A stretch of 64,000 bases of DNA from Paramicrobacterium sp051513965 (GTDB lineage Bacteria; Actinomycetota; Actinomycetes; Actinomycetales; Microbacteriaceae), in the NCBI RefSeq assembly GCF_051513965.1, contig NZ_CP195847.1:2728001-2792000 (forward strand). The letters run 5' to 3'. The stretch's first letter is position 1; each line of letters starts with the position of its first letter. The notes beneath the pieces were generated by a model. The model did not search any database, was not told where the DNA came from, and saw only the letters and a list, made by a program, of their open reading frames with translations. Below, piece after piece: positions 24,915 through 33,881 of this stretch. Both the position numbers and the translations under genes were made by a program.

Positions 24915-26222
24915 TCAGCCCTCCAGCAGCGGCTCGATCGCCGAGCAGGTGTCGCTGAGCACTGACTCGACATCGGCATCCGCCGTCCACAAATCATCGA
25001 GCTGCTGTCGCACGGCGTCTTGCAGCTTGGCGAAGTTCTTGTGCGTTGGCTTCGTCGTTGCATCTTTGATGCCCTCGACGACGACGTTCTGCAGCTGCTC
25101 TTCGCTGAGCTTCGGGTTTGCTTCCGCCAGTGTCTCGGCGTTCAACAACGACTCGCGCGGCGGCGGGAAGTACGTCGCGAGCTTCTCTGCGTTCTCTGGG
25201 TTCGTGAAGTACGCGAGGAAGTCGGCGGCGATGGTCGGATGCTGCGCATTGGCGAAGACGCCGATACCTGCCTGACCGATCACGTTCTGCTGGCCCTCAG
25301 GCCCGGCGGGGAGCGGCAGAAGATCCCAGCCGAATGAGTCGTCGAGCGATGACGCGCGGCTGATTTGCGTGATCGTCATCGCGGCATCGCCGGCGAAGAA
25401 GTCGGCTGTCGTTCCGGGCTTCGGCATGGCGCCTTGCTTGAAGATCGCGTCGTGGATCCACGACATGAGGTCGGTCATCGCCGGGTCGGCGAATGTGCAG
25501 GTCTGGCCGTCTGCGTTCCAGGGAGCGGCATCCCAGCCACCCCAGACCGATGCGAGAACTTCCCATGCCGTGAAATCAAAATCGCGAACGACGAGGCCTT
25601 CCTTGCCCGAGGTCTCGGCGGCCGCGGCAGACATGTCGCGCGCTTCGTCAAACGTCCAGTCGCCCGACGCAACGAGATCTGCCGGGTTCGGCTGCCCGGC
25701 CGCTTCGAGCTGGTCGGTATTGACGAACATCGCGAACGGGCTGTTCGAGAACGGGTACGCGTAGAGCCCATCATCCTTCTGCCACAGCTCGAGAGACGAG
25801 TCCATCAGGTCGTCGTAGTTGTACCCATCTGTGTCTTTCAGCGTCGGAGCGATGTCTGTCAGCGCACCGCTGGCGACGAATTCCGGAGCGTACGACTCGA
25901 GAATCCAGGCCAGATCCGGGGCATTGTCACCGGCAAGCTGCGTGGTGAGCGTCGTCGTGTAGTCCTCAAATGGGATGGGCTCGAATGTCACAGACGACAC
26001 AAGGTCGGGGTTCTCTTCGACGTAGGCGTCGGCGATCTCCTGAAAGAGCGCCAGCTGTGCTTCATCTGCCGTCCAGACCGTCATACGCAGATCGACGGGA
26101 CCATCCGCCGACTCCGCATCGGTGCCGGAGCCACTGCATCCCGACAGGGCAAGCGCAGTGGCGACGATGCCAGCGCTGACCGCGAGGGGAACGCGCCGTC
26201 GGTGCGAGCGCGGGTTGCTCAT
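24915..26222 (-). CDS. Carbohydrate ABC transporter substrate-binding lipoprotein (SBP family 1)
   Basis: A 435-residue extracellular lipoprotein. The signal MSNPRSHRRRVPLAVSAGI ends in lipobox ALSGCSGSG. The mature part has the MalE-like fold: DLRMTVWTADEAQLALFQEI, a cleft segment APDLAWILESYAPEF near residue 105, and YAYPFSNSPFAMFVNTD near 165. The ligand is unknown. Linkage to a LacI repressor and two CUT1 permeases supports an oligosaccharide. Confidence 0.93.
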   Translation of the reverse strand: MSNPRSHRRRVPLAVSAGIVATALALSGCSGSGTDAESADGPVDLRMTVWTADEAQLALFQEIADAYVEENPDLVSSVTFEPIPFEDYTTTLTTQLAGDNAPDLAWILESYAPEFVASGALTDIAPTLKDTDGYNYDDLMDSSLELWQKDDGLYAYPFSNSPFAMFVNTDQLEAAGQPNPADLVASGDWTFDEARDMSAAAAETSGKEGLVVRDFDFTAWEVLASVWGGWDAAPWNADGQTCTFADPAMTDLMSWIHDAIFKQGAMPKPGTTADFFAGDAAMTITQISRASSLDDSFGWDLLPLPAGPEGQQNVIGQAGIGVFANAQHPTIAADFLAYFTNPENAEKLATYFPPPRESLLNAETLAEANPKLSEEQLQNVVVEGIKDATTKPTHKNFAKLQDAVRQQLDDLWTADADVESVLSDTCSAIEPLLEG

Positions 26223-26258
26223 GATCTCTCCTTCTCTTGGTGTGGTGCTTTATGGGGG

Positions 26259-27884
26259 TCAATAGGGGTACGTGCGGCCCTCAGGCCAGCGCCGCTCGAC
26301 GCCAGCCGCGTCGAGCTCTGCCTGGTACTGCTGCAACCGCGAAGGGTCAGCGTGCACGCCGTGCGGTGTGGTCTTCTGATCGAGGCAGTACGCTGCGAGG
26401 TGCCCTGCTGCTTCACCGATGTTCCATTCGACCGGGTGCAGCCGATAGCAGCCGTTGGTGATGTGCGTTGTGCCGATGTTCTTGTTGGCGGCAAGCAGGT
26501 TCGTCGTACGCTGCGGAATGAGCGCACCGAGCGGAATCTCGAAGGGCGTGGACGCCACGTCGATGTACGTGTCACCTCCCGTCGACGGATGCAGATCGAT
26601 GCGGTACATGCCGACTCCGACCGAGTCGGCATACTGCGTCGCGCCCGCGTCACCGCGCACCGCATACGACACATCGTTCTCGGTAATCGTCGTCAGCGCA
26701 CGAATGCGCCGCGATTCACGGTGATACGGAGCCTGCGCAAGGCCATCACTCGACCCCATGACATCGGGGCGCAGACGCAGCCCAGGGAACCCCGTTCCGC
26801 CGTCAGCGCGTGGTGCCTCCGTCTGCATCCAATACAGCATCGAAAGACTCAGTTCGCGCGCTTTGGCGTAGTGCTCAAGCTCAACTTCGCGCGGCGCATC
26901 GAGAACAGGCGCAACGAAGTAGTCGATGCTTGGCCAGTTCACCAGGCAGATGTCGCTGGAATAGAAGCCCGGTTCGAAGAGGTCGCGAGCGGCGATGCGG
27001 CGAAAGTACCAGAGGTTCTTGTCCCCTGCGTTGCGCGACTGGTCGGCATCGACCGCGAGCGCGTCATCCCCCGGGTTCGGCTCGAAAGCGCGGGTGTCGA
27101 TCTCGAGTGTGCGCGGGTTCGGCGCTGTCCACGACAGCATCCTGTTCCCCTGCCATGCCTCGGGCGCGTATTCACGCCAGAAGTCGTAGTTCTCGGGGCG
27201 CTCGATCGTGTGGTCGCCCTCGACATGCTCGACAGCGAAGCAGACGCTGAGCGCTTGCACGTTGTCGGGCTGTGCGTGATCGGGAGCACTCGGCTCACCC
27301 GTGTCAGCGCGAGATTCGAATCCCGTGACATACGCCGTGCCGGTAAGCGGAAGCAATTCACCGGTCTCCGTGGCATCGATCACGTAGTCGGCGTGCACGG
27401 TGATGCTCGGCTCGCCGATCTCGGAGTCGAGCGTGACGGAGGTGACGCGGTCGCCGTCCGTTGCCGCGTCGACGGGGCGCATCCGCTCAAGCAGACGAAT
27501 GCTGCCGTTCGAACGATACGGGGCGAGCATCTCTTCGAGCACGCCGACGGCGATCTTCGGCTCATGGCACAGCTTCGACACCCACCCGGCACCGGGGTTC
27601 AGTTCATGCTTGGCGCGGGCACTCGCCGTCAGCGGGTAACGACGGCGATACACATCCCGGATGCCGTCACGCAGCGCGCGGTAGCGGGCGGTGATGCCGA
27701 ATGACTCCACCCACGGATGCTCGTCCGGCGGCACAGCCTGCGCGGTGAGCTGCCCGCCGATCCACGGGTATTCCTCGGTCAGTACCACTCTCGCTCCGCG
27801 GTCGGCGGCGGCAAGCGCCGCGGCGACGCCGCCGAGGCCTGCCCCGACGATGAGGATCTCGGTCGAGAATTCACGCGTTGTCAC
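26259..27884 (-). CDS. FAD-dependent oxidoreductase (FAD_oxidored family)
   Basis: A 541-residue flavoprotein with an N-terminal dinucleotide-binding fold TEILIVGAGLGGVAAALAAA, the FAD-ribose glutamate in VVLTEEYPWIGGQL, and a later DYVIDATETGELLPL segment (about residue 165). The C-terminal region contains IPLGALIPQRTTNLLAANKN and a conserved GCYRLHP, typical of FAD_oxidored proteins found in glycan loci. The reaction is not established for this subfamily; sugar oxidation is a guess. The GTG at 27884 follows AGAAGGAA. The start overlaps the repressor gene by 14 bp. Confidence 0.85.
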   Translation of the reverse strand: MTTREFSTEILIVGAGLGGVAAALAAADRGARVVLTEEYPWIGGQLTAQAVPPDEHPWVESFGITARYRALRDGIRDVYRRRYPLTASARAKHELNPGAGWVSKLCHEPKIAVGVLEEMLAPYRSNGSIRLLERMRPVDAATDGDRVTSVTLDSEIGEPSITVHADYVIDATETGELLPLTGTAYVTGFESRADTGEPSAPDHAQPDNVQALSVCFAVEHVEGDHTIERPENYDFWREYAPEAWQGNRMLSWTAPNPRTLEIDTRAFEPNPGDDALAVDADQSRNAGDKNLWYFRRIAARDLFEPGFYSSDICLVNWPSIDYFVAPVLDAPREVELEHYAKARELSLSMLYWMQTEAPRADGGTGFPGLRLRPDVMGSSDGLAQAPYHRESRRIRALTTITENDVSYAVRGDAGATQYADSVGVGMYRIDLHPSTGGDTYIDVASTPFEIPLGALIPQRTTNLLAANKNIGTTHITNGCYRLHPVEWNIGEAAGHLAAYCLDQKTTPHGVHADPSRLQQYQAELDAAGVERRWPEGRTYPY

Positions 27885-28989
27885 GAATTGTTCCTTCTGG
27901 TGTGGTGGTGGTCGCTGGAGCGACGGCGAGGGTTTCGCCGTCTAGATCAGGGCAGTCGAGCATCTGGTGAAAGTCGGCTTCGTCGAGAACGGGCGGGTTG
28001 GGCATTCTGCCTTCGGGAGCTCGGGTTTCCGCCGACTCTTGGTCGACGATGCGCGAGAGCAGCACGAGGGCACGCGCACCCATTTCTTCACGCGGTACGA
28101 CGAAACCTGACCAGGCCCGTCGGCTGCGGTGCTGAAGCTGGTTCGGCTGACCGAGCAGCAAAAGTGACACGCTGTGCGGCACGCGCATTCCGCGAGCCTC
28201 AAGCGCATCGGCGAGAGCATCCGAATCGATCTCAGGAGCGACCAGCATGGCGGTGAGGCGTCGCTCGGCGATCTCTTCCGCGCCCGCAGCGATGTCGTGC
28301 ACATCGACGTACCTCAGAGGAAGACCGCGTGTGCGCATGGCACTGCGGTATCCCTCGAGTCGATCGAGTGTTGGCTGGTCTGCGCTCTGCTGGCCGGCGT
28401 AACCGATGCGCGTGTGCCCGAGTTCTGCGAGGCGCTCAACCTGACGCCGCGTCGCTGCGACGTAGTCGGCGCCGACATACGGCAGCCGTCGACCTTCGCT
28501 CTCACGTTTGCCGATGAAGACGAACGGGTAGCTGGTGTCGAGAAGGTGCTCGAGTTCGCCGCGGTCTTCCTGCTGGCCGAGAAGAAGGCAGCCGTCCGCG
28601 GCTCCGAGCCTCTGCCAGCCGTCGCGCGAGAGGCGCCGCCTGCCGTCGACGACGCGAGCCGATGTGAAGAGCAGCATGTCGACGCCGAGTTTCTCTGCCG
28701 CATGCTCGATACCGACGAGGAACGCGCCATAGAAGTCGTGCCCACCGCGCGGGAACGTCGTCTCATACGTGAAGACGCCGAGAATCTGATTGCGCCCGCC
28801 GGCGAGACGCTGCGCAATAGGGTTCGCGGCATATCCCGTAATGCGTATTGCCTCGAGAACTCTGCTGCGCGTCTCGTCAGAGATGCGAACGCCCGCTGGA
28901 AGATTGTCGTTGAGCACGAAGCTCACGGTCGACTGGCTGACCCCCGCCATGGCGGCGACGTCTGATTGGGTGAACCGGTGGCGCGGCAT
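27871..28989 (-). CDS. LacI-family repressor (paralogue 2)
   Basis: A 372-residue LacI regulator: helix-turn-helix FTQSDVAAMAGVSQSTVSFV, hinge AQRLAGGRNQ, and sensor domain from ILGVFTYE. The ATG at 28989 follows AAGGAGG. It is the first gene of an operon with the FAD oxidoreductase and sugar importer, and it overlaps the former by 14 bp, so autoregulation is likely. Two operator-like palindromes lie 76-158 bp upstream. Its close similarity to the repressor at 17659 suggests duplication with retained, related binding sites. Confidence 0.93.
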   Translation of the reverse strand: MPRHRFTQSDVAAMAGVSQSTVSFVLNDNLPAGVRISDETRSRVLEAIRITGYAANPIAQRLAGGRNQILGVFTYETTFPRGGHDFYGAFLVGIEHAAEKLGVDMLLFTSARVVDGRRRLSRDGWQRLGAADGCLLLGQQEDRGELEHLLDTSYPFVFIGKRESEGRRLPYVGADYVAATRRQVERLAELGHTRIGYAGQQSADQPTLDRLEGYRSAMRTRGLPLRYVDVHDIAAGAEEIAERRLTAMLVAPEIDSDALADALEARGMRVPHSVSLLLLGQPNQLQHRSRRAWSGFVVPREEMGARALVLLSRIVDQESAETRAPEGRMPNPPVLDEADFHQMLDCPDLDGETLAVAPATTTTPEGTIRDNA

Positions 28990-29064
28990 CGATCCTCCTT
29001 GATCGGCTCTTCGGGTGTCAGTGCATCAGAATCATGCCGGGGAGCTCCCGTCGAGGTCAAGATG

Positions 29065-29078
29065 ATAATGCGCATTAT
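29065..29078. promoter_or_regulatory. LacI-type operator (proximal)
   Basis: ATAATGCGCATTAT is a perfect 14-bp palindrome with a central CG, upstream of the repressor-led operon. It matches 11 of 14 bases of ATTATGCGTATCAT at 18827-18840. Confidence 0.65.
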
Positions 29079-29136
29079 TAGCGGATGCTGTCGCCGCGGC
29101 ATCCGCTGTCATTTCGTGGTTTCGACGAAGGTAATT

Positions 29137-29147
29137 CGCATAATGCG
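29137..29147. promoter_or_regulatory. LacI-type operator (distal)
   Basis: CGCATAATGCG is a perfect 11-bp palindrome containing the same AATGCG half-site, about 70 bp from the proximal operator. That spacing would allow DNA looping. Confidence 0.5.
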
Positions 29148-29167
29148 CGGACCTGGGCAATACGCGT

Positions 29168-29288
29168 CCACAGAGTGCCGAACTGGCAGAACCCGCCCAC
29201 AAAGTGCCGAGGCGAGGAGAATGTGCCGACACGAGGACTTTTTCCCCGAGAAGACTCCTCGTTTCAGCATTCTCTCCTCATCTCGGCA
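29168..29288. repeat. Structured intergenic element: direct repeats plus three-tier nested inverted repeat
   Basis: Two direct repeats CCACA(G/A)AGTGCCGA start at 29168 and 29197, and GTGCCGA recurs at 29224. From 29205 to 29288 three nested pairs occur: TGCCGAG/CTCGGCA outside, GAGGAGAATG/CATTCTCTCCTC in the middle (two-base bulge), and ACGAGGA/TCCTCGT inside. A transcript would fold into one long hairpin. It lies between divergent transcription units and encodes no protein. It may be a dispersed intergenic repeat or a small RNA. From 29289 to 29442 only the leader of the nucleotidase gene is seen. Confidence 0.5.
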
Positions 29289-29442
29289 TCCTGCACCCTC
29301 ACAATCTGCCGAGTCGCGTTGAACGCCGTGCTCGAATGAGCAGGCATGAAAACGGCGTTTCGACGCTTCCAGGTCTTCCCCTGTTCACGATCCGCCGATA
29401 GTGTGACGGCACACAACTGCACATGGCCCCCGAAAGGACCAC

Positions 29443-31497
29443 ATGCCCTCCGCTCGCCACGCCGCCGTCGTCGTCAGCACCCTCGCCGTTCTCGGAACGG
29501 CACTCATCGCCCCCACCGCAGCCAACGCGGCAACGCCGCCGGGCGGAGTCGAGCTCACTTTGCTCGCCACCACCGACACGCACGGGCACGTGGCCGACTG
29601 GGACTACTTTCAGGATGCGCCATACCCCGAAGACGATTCGCTCGGGCTCTCCCGCGTCGCCACCGTCGTCGACGACGTGCGCGCTGAGAAGGGCGATGAC
29701 TCCGTCGTCGTTCTCGACAACGGCGACGCGATTCAGGGCACGCCGCTCACGTACCTGTACGGCTTCGGCGATGAACGCGATGCCGTGCTCGACGACGCGG
29801 TCGAGCATCCGATGGCCCAGGCCTTCAATACGATCGGCTACGACGCCCAGGTCGTCGGCAACCACGAGTACAACTACGGCCTCGACCTTCTCGAGGCATA
29901 CGACAACGACCTCGCGGCTCCCCTGCTCGGCGCCAACGTCATCGACACAGCGACCGGCGAGCCGTACCACGACCCCTACACCCTGATCGAGCGCGAGATC
30001 GACGGCGAGCAGGTGACGATCGGCGTCGTCGGGCTCGTCACCCCGGGCGTGCGCATCTGGGACAAGCAGAACGTGGGCGGCATCCTCGAATTTGAAGACA
30101 TGGTCGAGGCGGCCCAGAAGTGGGTGCCCGTTGTCGACGAGCAGGCAGACGTCGTCGTCGTTCTCGCGCACACCGGGCAGGGGACGGTTCCGGATGCCGA
30201 GTACGACCCCGCCGACCTCAATGAAGACGTCGCGAACAACATCGCCTACCAGGTGCCCGGGATCGACGTGCTCGTCGCGGGCCACAGCCACCAAGATGAA
30301 CCGCAGACGCTCATCACCAACACGGCGGGCGAGCAGACGCTCATCACGCAGCCGAACTACTGGGCGCGCAGCGTCAGCGAGGTGACGCTGAGCCTCGCGC
30401 CGACGGCCGACGGCTTCGAGGTGGACTGGTCAGACGAGTTCGCCCCGGTCGTCACCCCGCACTACGGCACAGACGGCACGCCTGAGAACCAGGCGGTGCT
30501 CGATGTCATCGCCGACAAGCACACGGCGACGATCGACTACGTCAACACCCCGGTCGCCGACTCGATCGAAGAGCTGCCCGCTGCAACGTCACGGTACGAA
30601 GACACGGCGATCATCGACTTCATCAACAACATCCAGCAAGAGACAGTGGATGCCGCTCTCGACGGAACCGAGTATGCCGATGTTCCGGTGATCTCACAGG
30701 CATCGCCGTTCTCGCGCACAGCGCTCTTCCCCGAGGGCGAGGTGACGATTCGCGACATCGCGGGTCTGTACATCTACGAGAACACGCTCGTCGGAGTGCA
30801 GATGACGGGTGCCGAGATCGCCGAGTACCTCGAGTATTCGGCGCGGTACTTCAATCAGGCCGAGCCGGGCGCCGAGTTCGACCCCGAGACCGGCACGAAC
30901 GCCGTGTACCCGGACCGCCCCGACGGCGTGCCCGATTACAACTACGACGTGCTCTCTGGCCTGAGCTACACAATCGACATCTCGCAGCCGGTCGGCGAGC
31001 GCATCGTCGGCCTGTCGCACCCCGACGGCACCCCGGTTACCGACGACGACACCTTCGTGCTCGCCGTGAACAACTACCGGCAGAGCGGCGGCGGCGCCTT
31101 CCCGAACGTCGACGAGGCACCCGTCGTCTACGACGAACGTCTCGAGATTCGACAGCTGCTCATCACGTGGGCGAGCGAGCGCGGCACGATCGACCCGGCC
31201 GACTTCTTCGTCGAGAACTGGGAGCTCACGACCGATGCCGCCGATGAGACGCCGACCCCGACGCCCGAGCCAACCGAGCCGGGCGACGGCGGCGATGAGC
31301 CCGGCGACGCAGGCGAAGGCTCGGGCGATGATCCGGCGGCGGGCGGCGCTTCGGGTGACGACTCCAGAACGGATGCCGCGAGCGACCTCCCGGTGACGGG
31401 TGCCGATATCGCGTGGCCGCTGGGCCTTGCGGCGACGCTTCTGCTGCTCGGCGCGGGGCTCATCGCGATGCGCCGCTTCTCGCGCTCCCGCGGCTGA
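29443..31497 (+). CDS. Wall-anchored 5'-nucleotidase / 2',3'-cyclic-nucleotide phosphodiesterase
   Basis: A 684-residue secreted enzyme that should dephosphorylate external nucleotides. The signal peptide ends about residue 30 (NAAT). The metallophosphatase domain shows LLATTDTHGHV, DNGDAIQG, VGNHEYNYG and AGHSHQDEP. The C-terminal nucleotide-binding domain shows VNNYRQSGGGAFP. A Pro/Glu/Gly linker leads to the sorting signal LPVTG, a hydrophobic helix and RRFSRSRG. The ATG at 29443 has GAAAGGA upstream. Unlike the GH43-like protein (LASTG), it has a classical LPXTG. Liberated nucleosides could be salvaged or used as a phosphate source. Confidence 0.93.
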   Translation: MPSARHAAVVVSTLAVLGTALIAPTAANAATPPGGVELTLLATTDTHGHVADWDYFQDAPYPEDDSLGLSRVATVVDDVRAEKGDDSVVVLDNGDAIQGTPLTYLYGFGDERDAVLDDAVEHPMAQAFNTIGYDAQVVGNHEYNYGLDLLEAYDNDLAAPLLGANVIDTATGEPYHDPYTLIEREIDGEQVTIGVVGLVTPGVRIWDKQNVGGILEFEDMVEAAQKWVPVVDEQADVVVVLAHTGQGTVPDAEYDPADLNEDVANNIAYQVPGIDVLVAGHSHQDEPQTLITNTAGEQTLITQPNYWARSVSEVTLSLAPTADGFEVDWSDEFAPVVTPHYGTDGTPENQAVLDVIADKHTATIDYVNTPVADSIEELPAATSRYEDTAIIDFINNIQQETVDAALDGTEYADVPVISQASPFSRTALFPEGEVTIRDIAGLYIYENTLVGVQMTGAEIAEYLEYSARYFNQAEPGAEFDPETGTNAVYPDRPDGVPDYNYDVLSGLSYTIDISQPVGERIVGLSHPDGTPVTDDDTFVLAVNNYRQSGGGAFPNVDEAPVVYDERLEIRQLLITWASERGTIDPADFFVENWELTTDAADETPTPTPEPTEPGDGGDEPGDAGEGSGDDPAAGGASGDDSRTDAASDLPVTGADIAWPLGLAATLLLLGAGLIAMRRFSRSRG

Positions 31498-31587
31498 CGC
31501 GGCCGAAGTGGCTCGGCGCGGGAGCACAGAGAGACGCATCCCGGCCGCGCGAAAGAGGACAGCTTCTGACCCAAACCGTTCGTACTG

Positions 31588-31617
31588 TTGACGAGCCACG
31601 GCACCGTGCCGTAGTCA
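31588..31617 (+). promoter_or_regulatory. Promoter of the VOC gene with palindrome in the spacer
   Basis: TTGACG (31588-31593) and TAGTCA (31612-31617) are 18 bp apart. The spacer holds the perfect palindrome ACGGCACCGTGCCGT (31598-31612), a candidate operator. Confidence 0.5.
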
Positions 31618-31635
31618 GAACGAAAAGAGAAGCAC

Positions 31636-32010
31636 ATGCAACTTGCCGCAACACGCATCATCACAGACGACGTCTCTCGTCTTGTCACCTTCTACGAACG
31701 CGTCACCGGAGTCGAAGCGACGCGGCTGCACGAGCTGCTCGCCGAACTGCGCACCGAAACGGGAACTCTGGCGATCGCGAGCTCGGCGACAGTGCGGTTT
31801 CTGGGCGAAGGCTCGGCCGAAGCCGGAGCGAACAGATCGGTGATCATCGACATTCGCGTGGATGACGTCGACGCCGCCTACCCGGCGCTGCGCGACGTCG
31901 TCGACGAGTTCGTGAACGAACCCACGACGATGCCGTGGGGCAACCGCTCGCTGCTCTTCCGCGACCCAGATGGCAACCTCGTCAACGTCTTCACGCCGCC
32001 CGCCAGCTGA
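31636..32010 (+). CDS. VOC superfamily (glyoxalase-like) protein
   Basis: A 124-residue protein with the paired beta-alpha-beta-beta-beta modules of the vicinal-oxygen-chelate fold: an N-terminal QLAATRIITDDVSRLVTFYE and a C-terminal PWGNRSLLFRDPDGNLVNVF, whose acidic residues are typical metal ligands. The specific function (lyase, dioxygenase or drug-binding protein) cannot be assigned. It is convergent with the Bcr/CflA exporter gene, with only a 9-bp gap. Confidence 0.85.
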   Translation: MQLAATRIITDDVSRLVTFYERVTGVEATRLHELLAELRTETGTLAIASSATVRFLGEGSAEAGANRSVIIDIRVDDVDAAYPALRDVVDEFVNEPTTMPWGNRSLLFRDPDGNLVNVFTPPAS

Positions 32011-32019
32011 CGGCGGCCT

Positions 32020-33255
32020 CTAGCGCACGACGTTGATCGGACGCGTCGTCAGGTCGTCGTTCTTGAAGCCGATGATGAAGACGGATGCCGCCAGCGAGAC
32101 GATGTAGAACGCGAACATTCCGAAGCCCATGCTGAAGCCGTTGTCGGTTCCCGCGAGCCCTAACAGCGGGGCCGATACGGCAGCGCCGATCGTGCCGGCC
32201 GTGCCGATCATCGCGGCGGCGAGGCCGGCCCGCGGCGCGTGGTTAAACAGCCCCATCGCCTGATTGTTCGGAATGACCAGCTGCTGAAATCCGATGCACA
32301 GCCACGCGAAGATGGTGACTCCGACGAGCCCGAGAGACCCGGCGCTCACCATGATCAGCGCCGCAGATGTCATCGCGCCTACCAGCCCGATGATCTGCAC
32401 CTTGTGCGGCATGAAGCGTCGCAGCAGCAAAGGGCTGAGCGGGTTCATCATCAGCATGACAACGGCGCCGACAGCGAGAATCGCCCCGTACACCTGCTCG
32501 GAGACCCCGTACCAGTCTTGCGCGACAAAGCTCAGGCCCGAGATATAGCAGAAGCTCGCTGCCATCATCGCCATCTGAGACAGGGCGGCGCCGACGAACA
32601 TGCGGTCCGAGAACAAGGCTGCCGCGCCGGCGAACATGCGCGACTCGCGCAGCGGCACGCGCTCCGGCCGTGTTTCGGGCAGAAACAGCACGCCCAGCAC
32701 GACGAGCAGTGCCGACATGATGCCCTGCGCAATGAAGATGCCGTGCCAATCGGTGCCCAGCAGAATCAGCGAGCCGATCAGCGGGGCGACGATCGGCGCC
32801 GACATCGACACCATCATGATCATCGAATAGCGAACGGATGCCGCTCGGCCGTGTGAGATATCGCGCACGATCGCCATGGCGATGCTCGGCGCGGCGGCCG
32901 AGCCCACGCCCTGCAGTGTGCGAAAGATGATGAGCAGAATGACGTTGCCCGCGAAGGCCGACGCGACCGAGAAGATCACGTGCACCGACAGCCCGATGAT
33001 CAGCGGAATGCGTCGCCCTCGGGCATCCGAGAGCAACCCGAACAGAAGCGACCCGACGCCCATGCCGAGCAGCGACCCGGTCAGCGTGATCTGAATCGTC
33101 GCTTCGTTTGTCTCGAACTCGCGCGTGATCTCGGGCAGTGCCGGCAGGTACATGTCGACGGTCATGGGGCCAAGTGCCGCCATCACGCCGAGCAGAACGA
33201 TGAGCCCGCGCTGGCGCCCGGCACGTTCTGCAGCTGAGCCGCAACGCACGTTCAT
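32020..33255 (-). CDS. Bcr/CflA-type MFS drug exporter
   Basis: A 411-residue, 12-helix major facilitator. Features of the drug:H+ antiporter-1 (Bcr/CflA) group are GPMTVDMYLPALPEI in helix 1, GSLLFGLLSDARGRR after helix 2, and the conserved RTLQGVGSAAAPSIAMAIVR around residues 105-125. The ATG at 33255 is preferred over the upstream in-frame ATG because AGAGGGAGAG lies before it. It should export small hydrophobic drugs or metabolites. No linked regulator is evident. Confidence 0.92.
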   Translation of the reverse strand: MNVRCGSAAERAGRQRGLIVLLGVMAALGPMTVDMYLPALPEITREFETNEATIQITLTGSLLGMGVGSLLFGLLSDARGRRIPLIIGLSVHVIFSVASAFAGNVILLIIFRTLQGVGSAAAPSIAMAIVRDISHGRAASVRYSMIMMVSMSAPIVAPLIGSLILLGTDWHGIFIAQGIMSALLVVLGVLFLPETRPERVPLRESRMFAGAAALFSDRMFVGAALSQMAMMAASFCYISGLSFVAQDWYGVSEQVYGAILAVGAVVMLMMNPLSPLLLRRFMPHKVQIIGLVGAMTSAALIMVSAGSLGLVGVTIFAWLCIGFQQLVIPNNQAMGLFNHAPRAGLAAAMIGTAGTIGAAVSAPLLGLAGTDNGFSMGFGMFAFYIVSLAASVFIIGFKNDDLTTRPINVVR

Positions 33256-33445
33256 ACTCTCCCTCTGAGGTGAGGTCACAATCGTCGCGCTGCGGGTCGC
33301 TCACGGTGCAGGATGCTGGTTCCCGCTGCGTCGCGCACAACACGCTAAGCCTATCGCCGCGGAACGGGCGCTGCGTCGCGCGCTCACGCCAGCAGCGCTG
33401 TCGAGCCACCGTGCGAGAGAGCGGCCCGGCAGTCGCCCGCGAGTG

Positions 33446-33881
33446 TCAACCGAGGTAGTCCCCTTGAACGTCGAGCACACCGACCCAGCCGTCGTAGAAG
33501 AAGCCGTCGCCCGGCTGGCCCTCGACGCCGCGCAGAGCGAAGGTCTGTCGCGTCCCGCCGGCAACCGGCTCCAGTTCCACCGTGGCAATCGGCTGATCGT
33601 CTTGATCGGGGTGGCCCCACGTGAAGACGCCGCGTGAAGGGCTCGATCTCACGATAGACGCCGCCCGAGACGACCGAGTCGCCCGTTTCGTCGTTCCTCA
33701 TCGCGTATTGGTAACGCCCACCGACTCGCAGGTCAACCGCCACCGAGTCACGAGGTGTGCTCGCCCCACGTGGGTGCCACCACTGGGCGATCGCGTCAGC
33801 ATCCGTCCAGGCCTTCCACGCTTCTTCAGGCGTCGCCTCGAATGTGCGGACGATGGTGAACCCTGTGGTCATGTCAACCAT
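33446..33881 (-). pseudogene. SRPBCC/AHSA1-family protein, frameshifted
   Basis: The N-terminal part (MVDMTTGFTIVRTFEATPEE, AWKAWTDADAIAQWWHPRG) is a clear AHSA1/SRPBCC start. Near 33630 the frame breaks and the C-terminal part (GVFTWGHPDQDDQP ... GFFYDGWVGVLDVQGDYLG) continues in another frame. Restoring two bases in a CG-rich run would give a normal-length ~146-residue protein. The gene overlaps the ArsR regulator by 8 bp, a common pairing. The lesion may be a CG-dinucleotide slip or an assembly error. Confidence 0.8.

Noticed and set aside
27313..27324. GATTCGAATCCC, resembling a tRNA T-loop
   Set aside because: It is inside the FAD oxidoreductase coding frame, and no acceptor, D or anticodon stems can be drawn around it.
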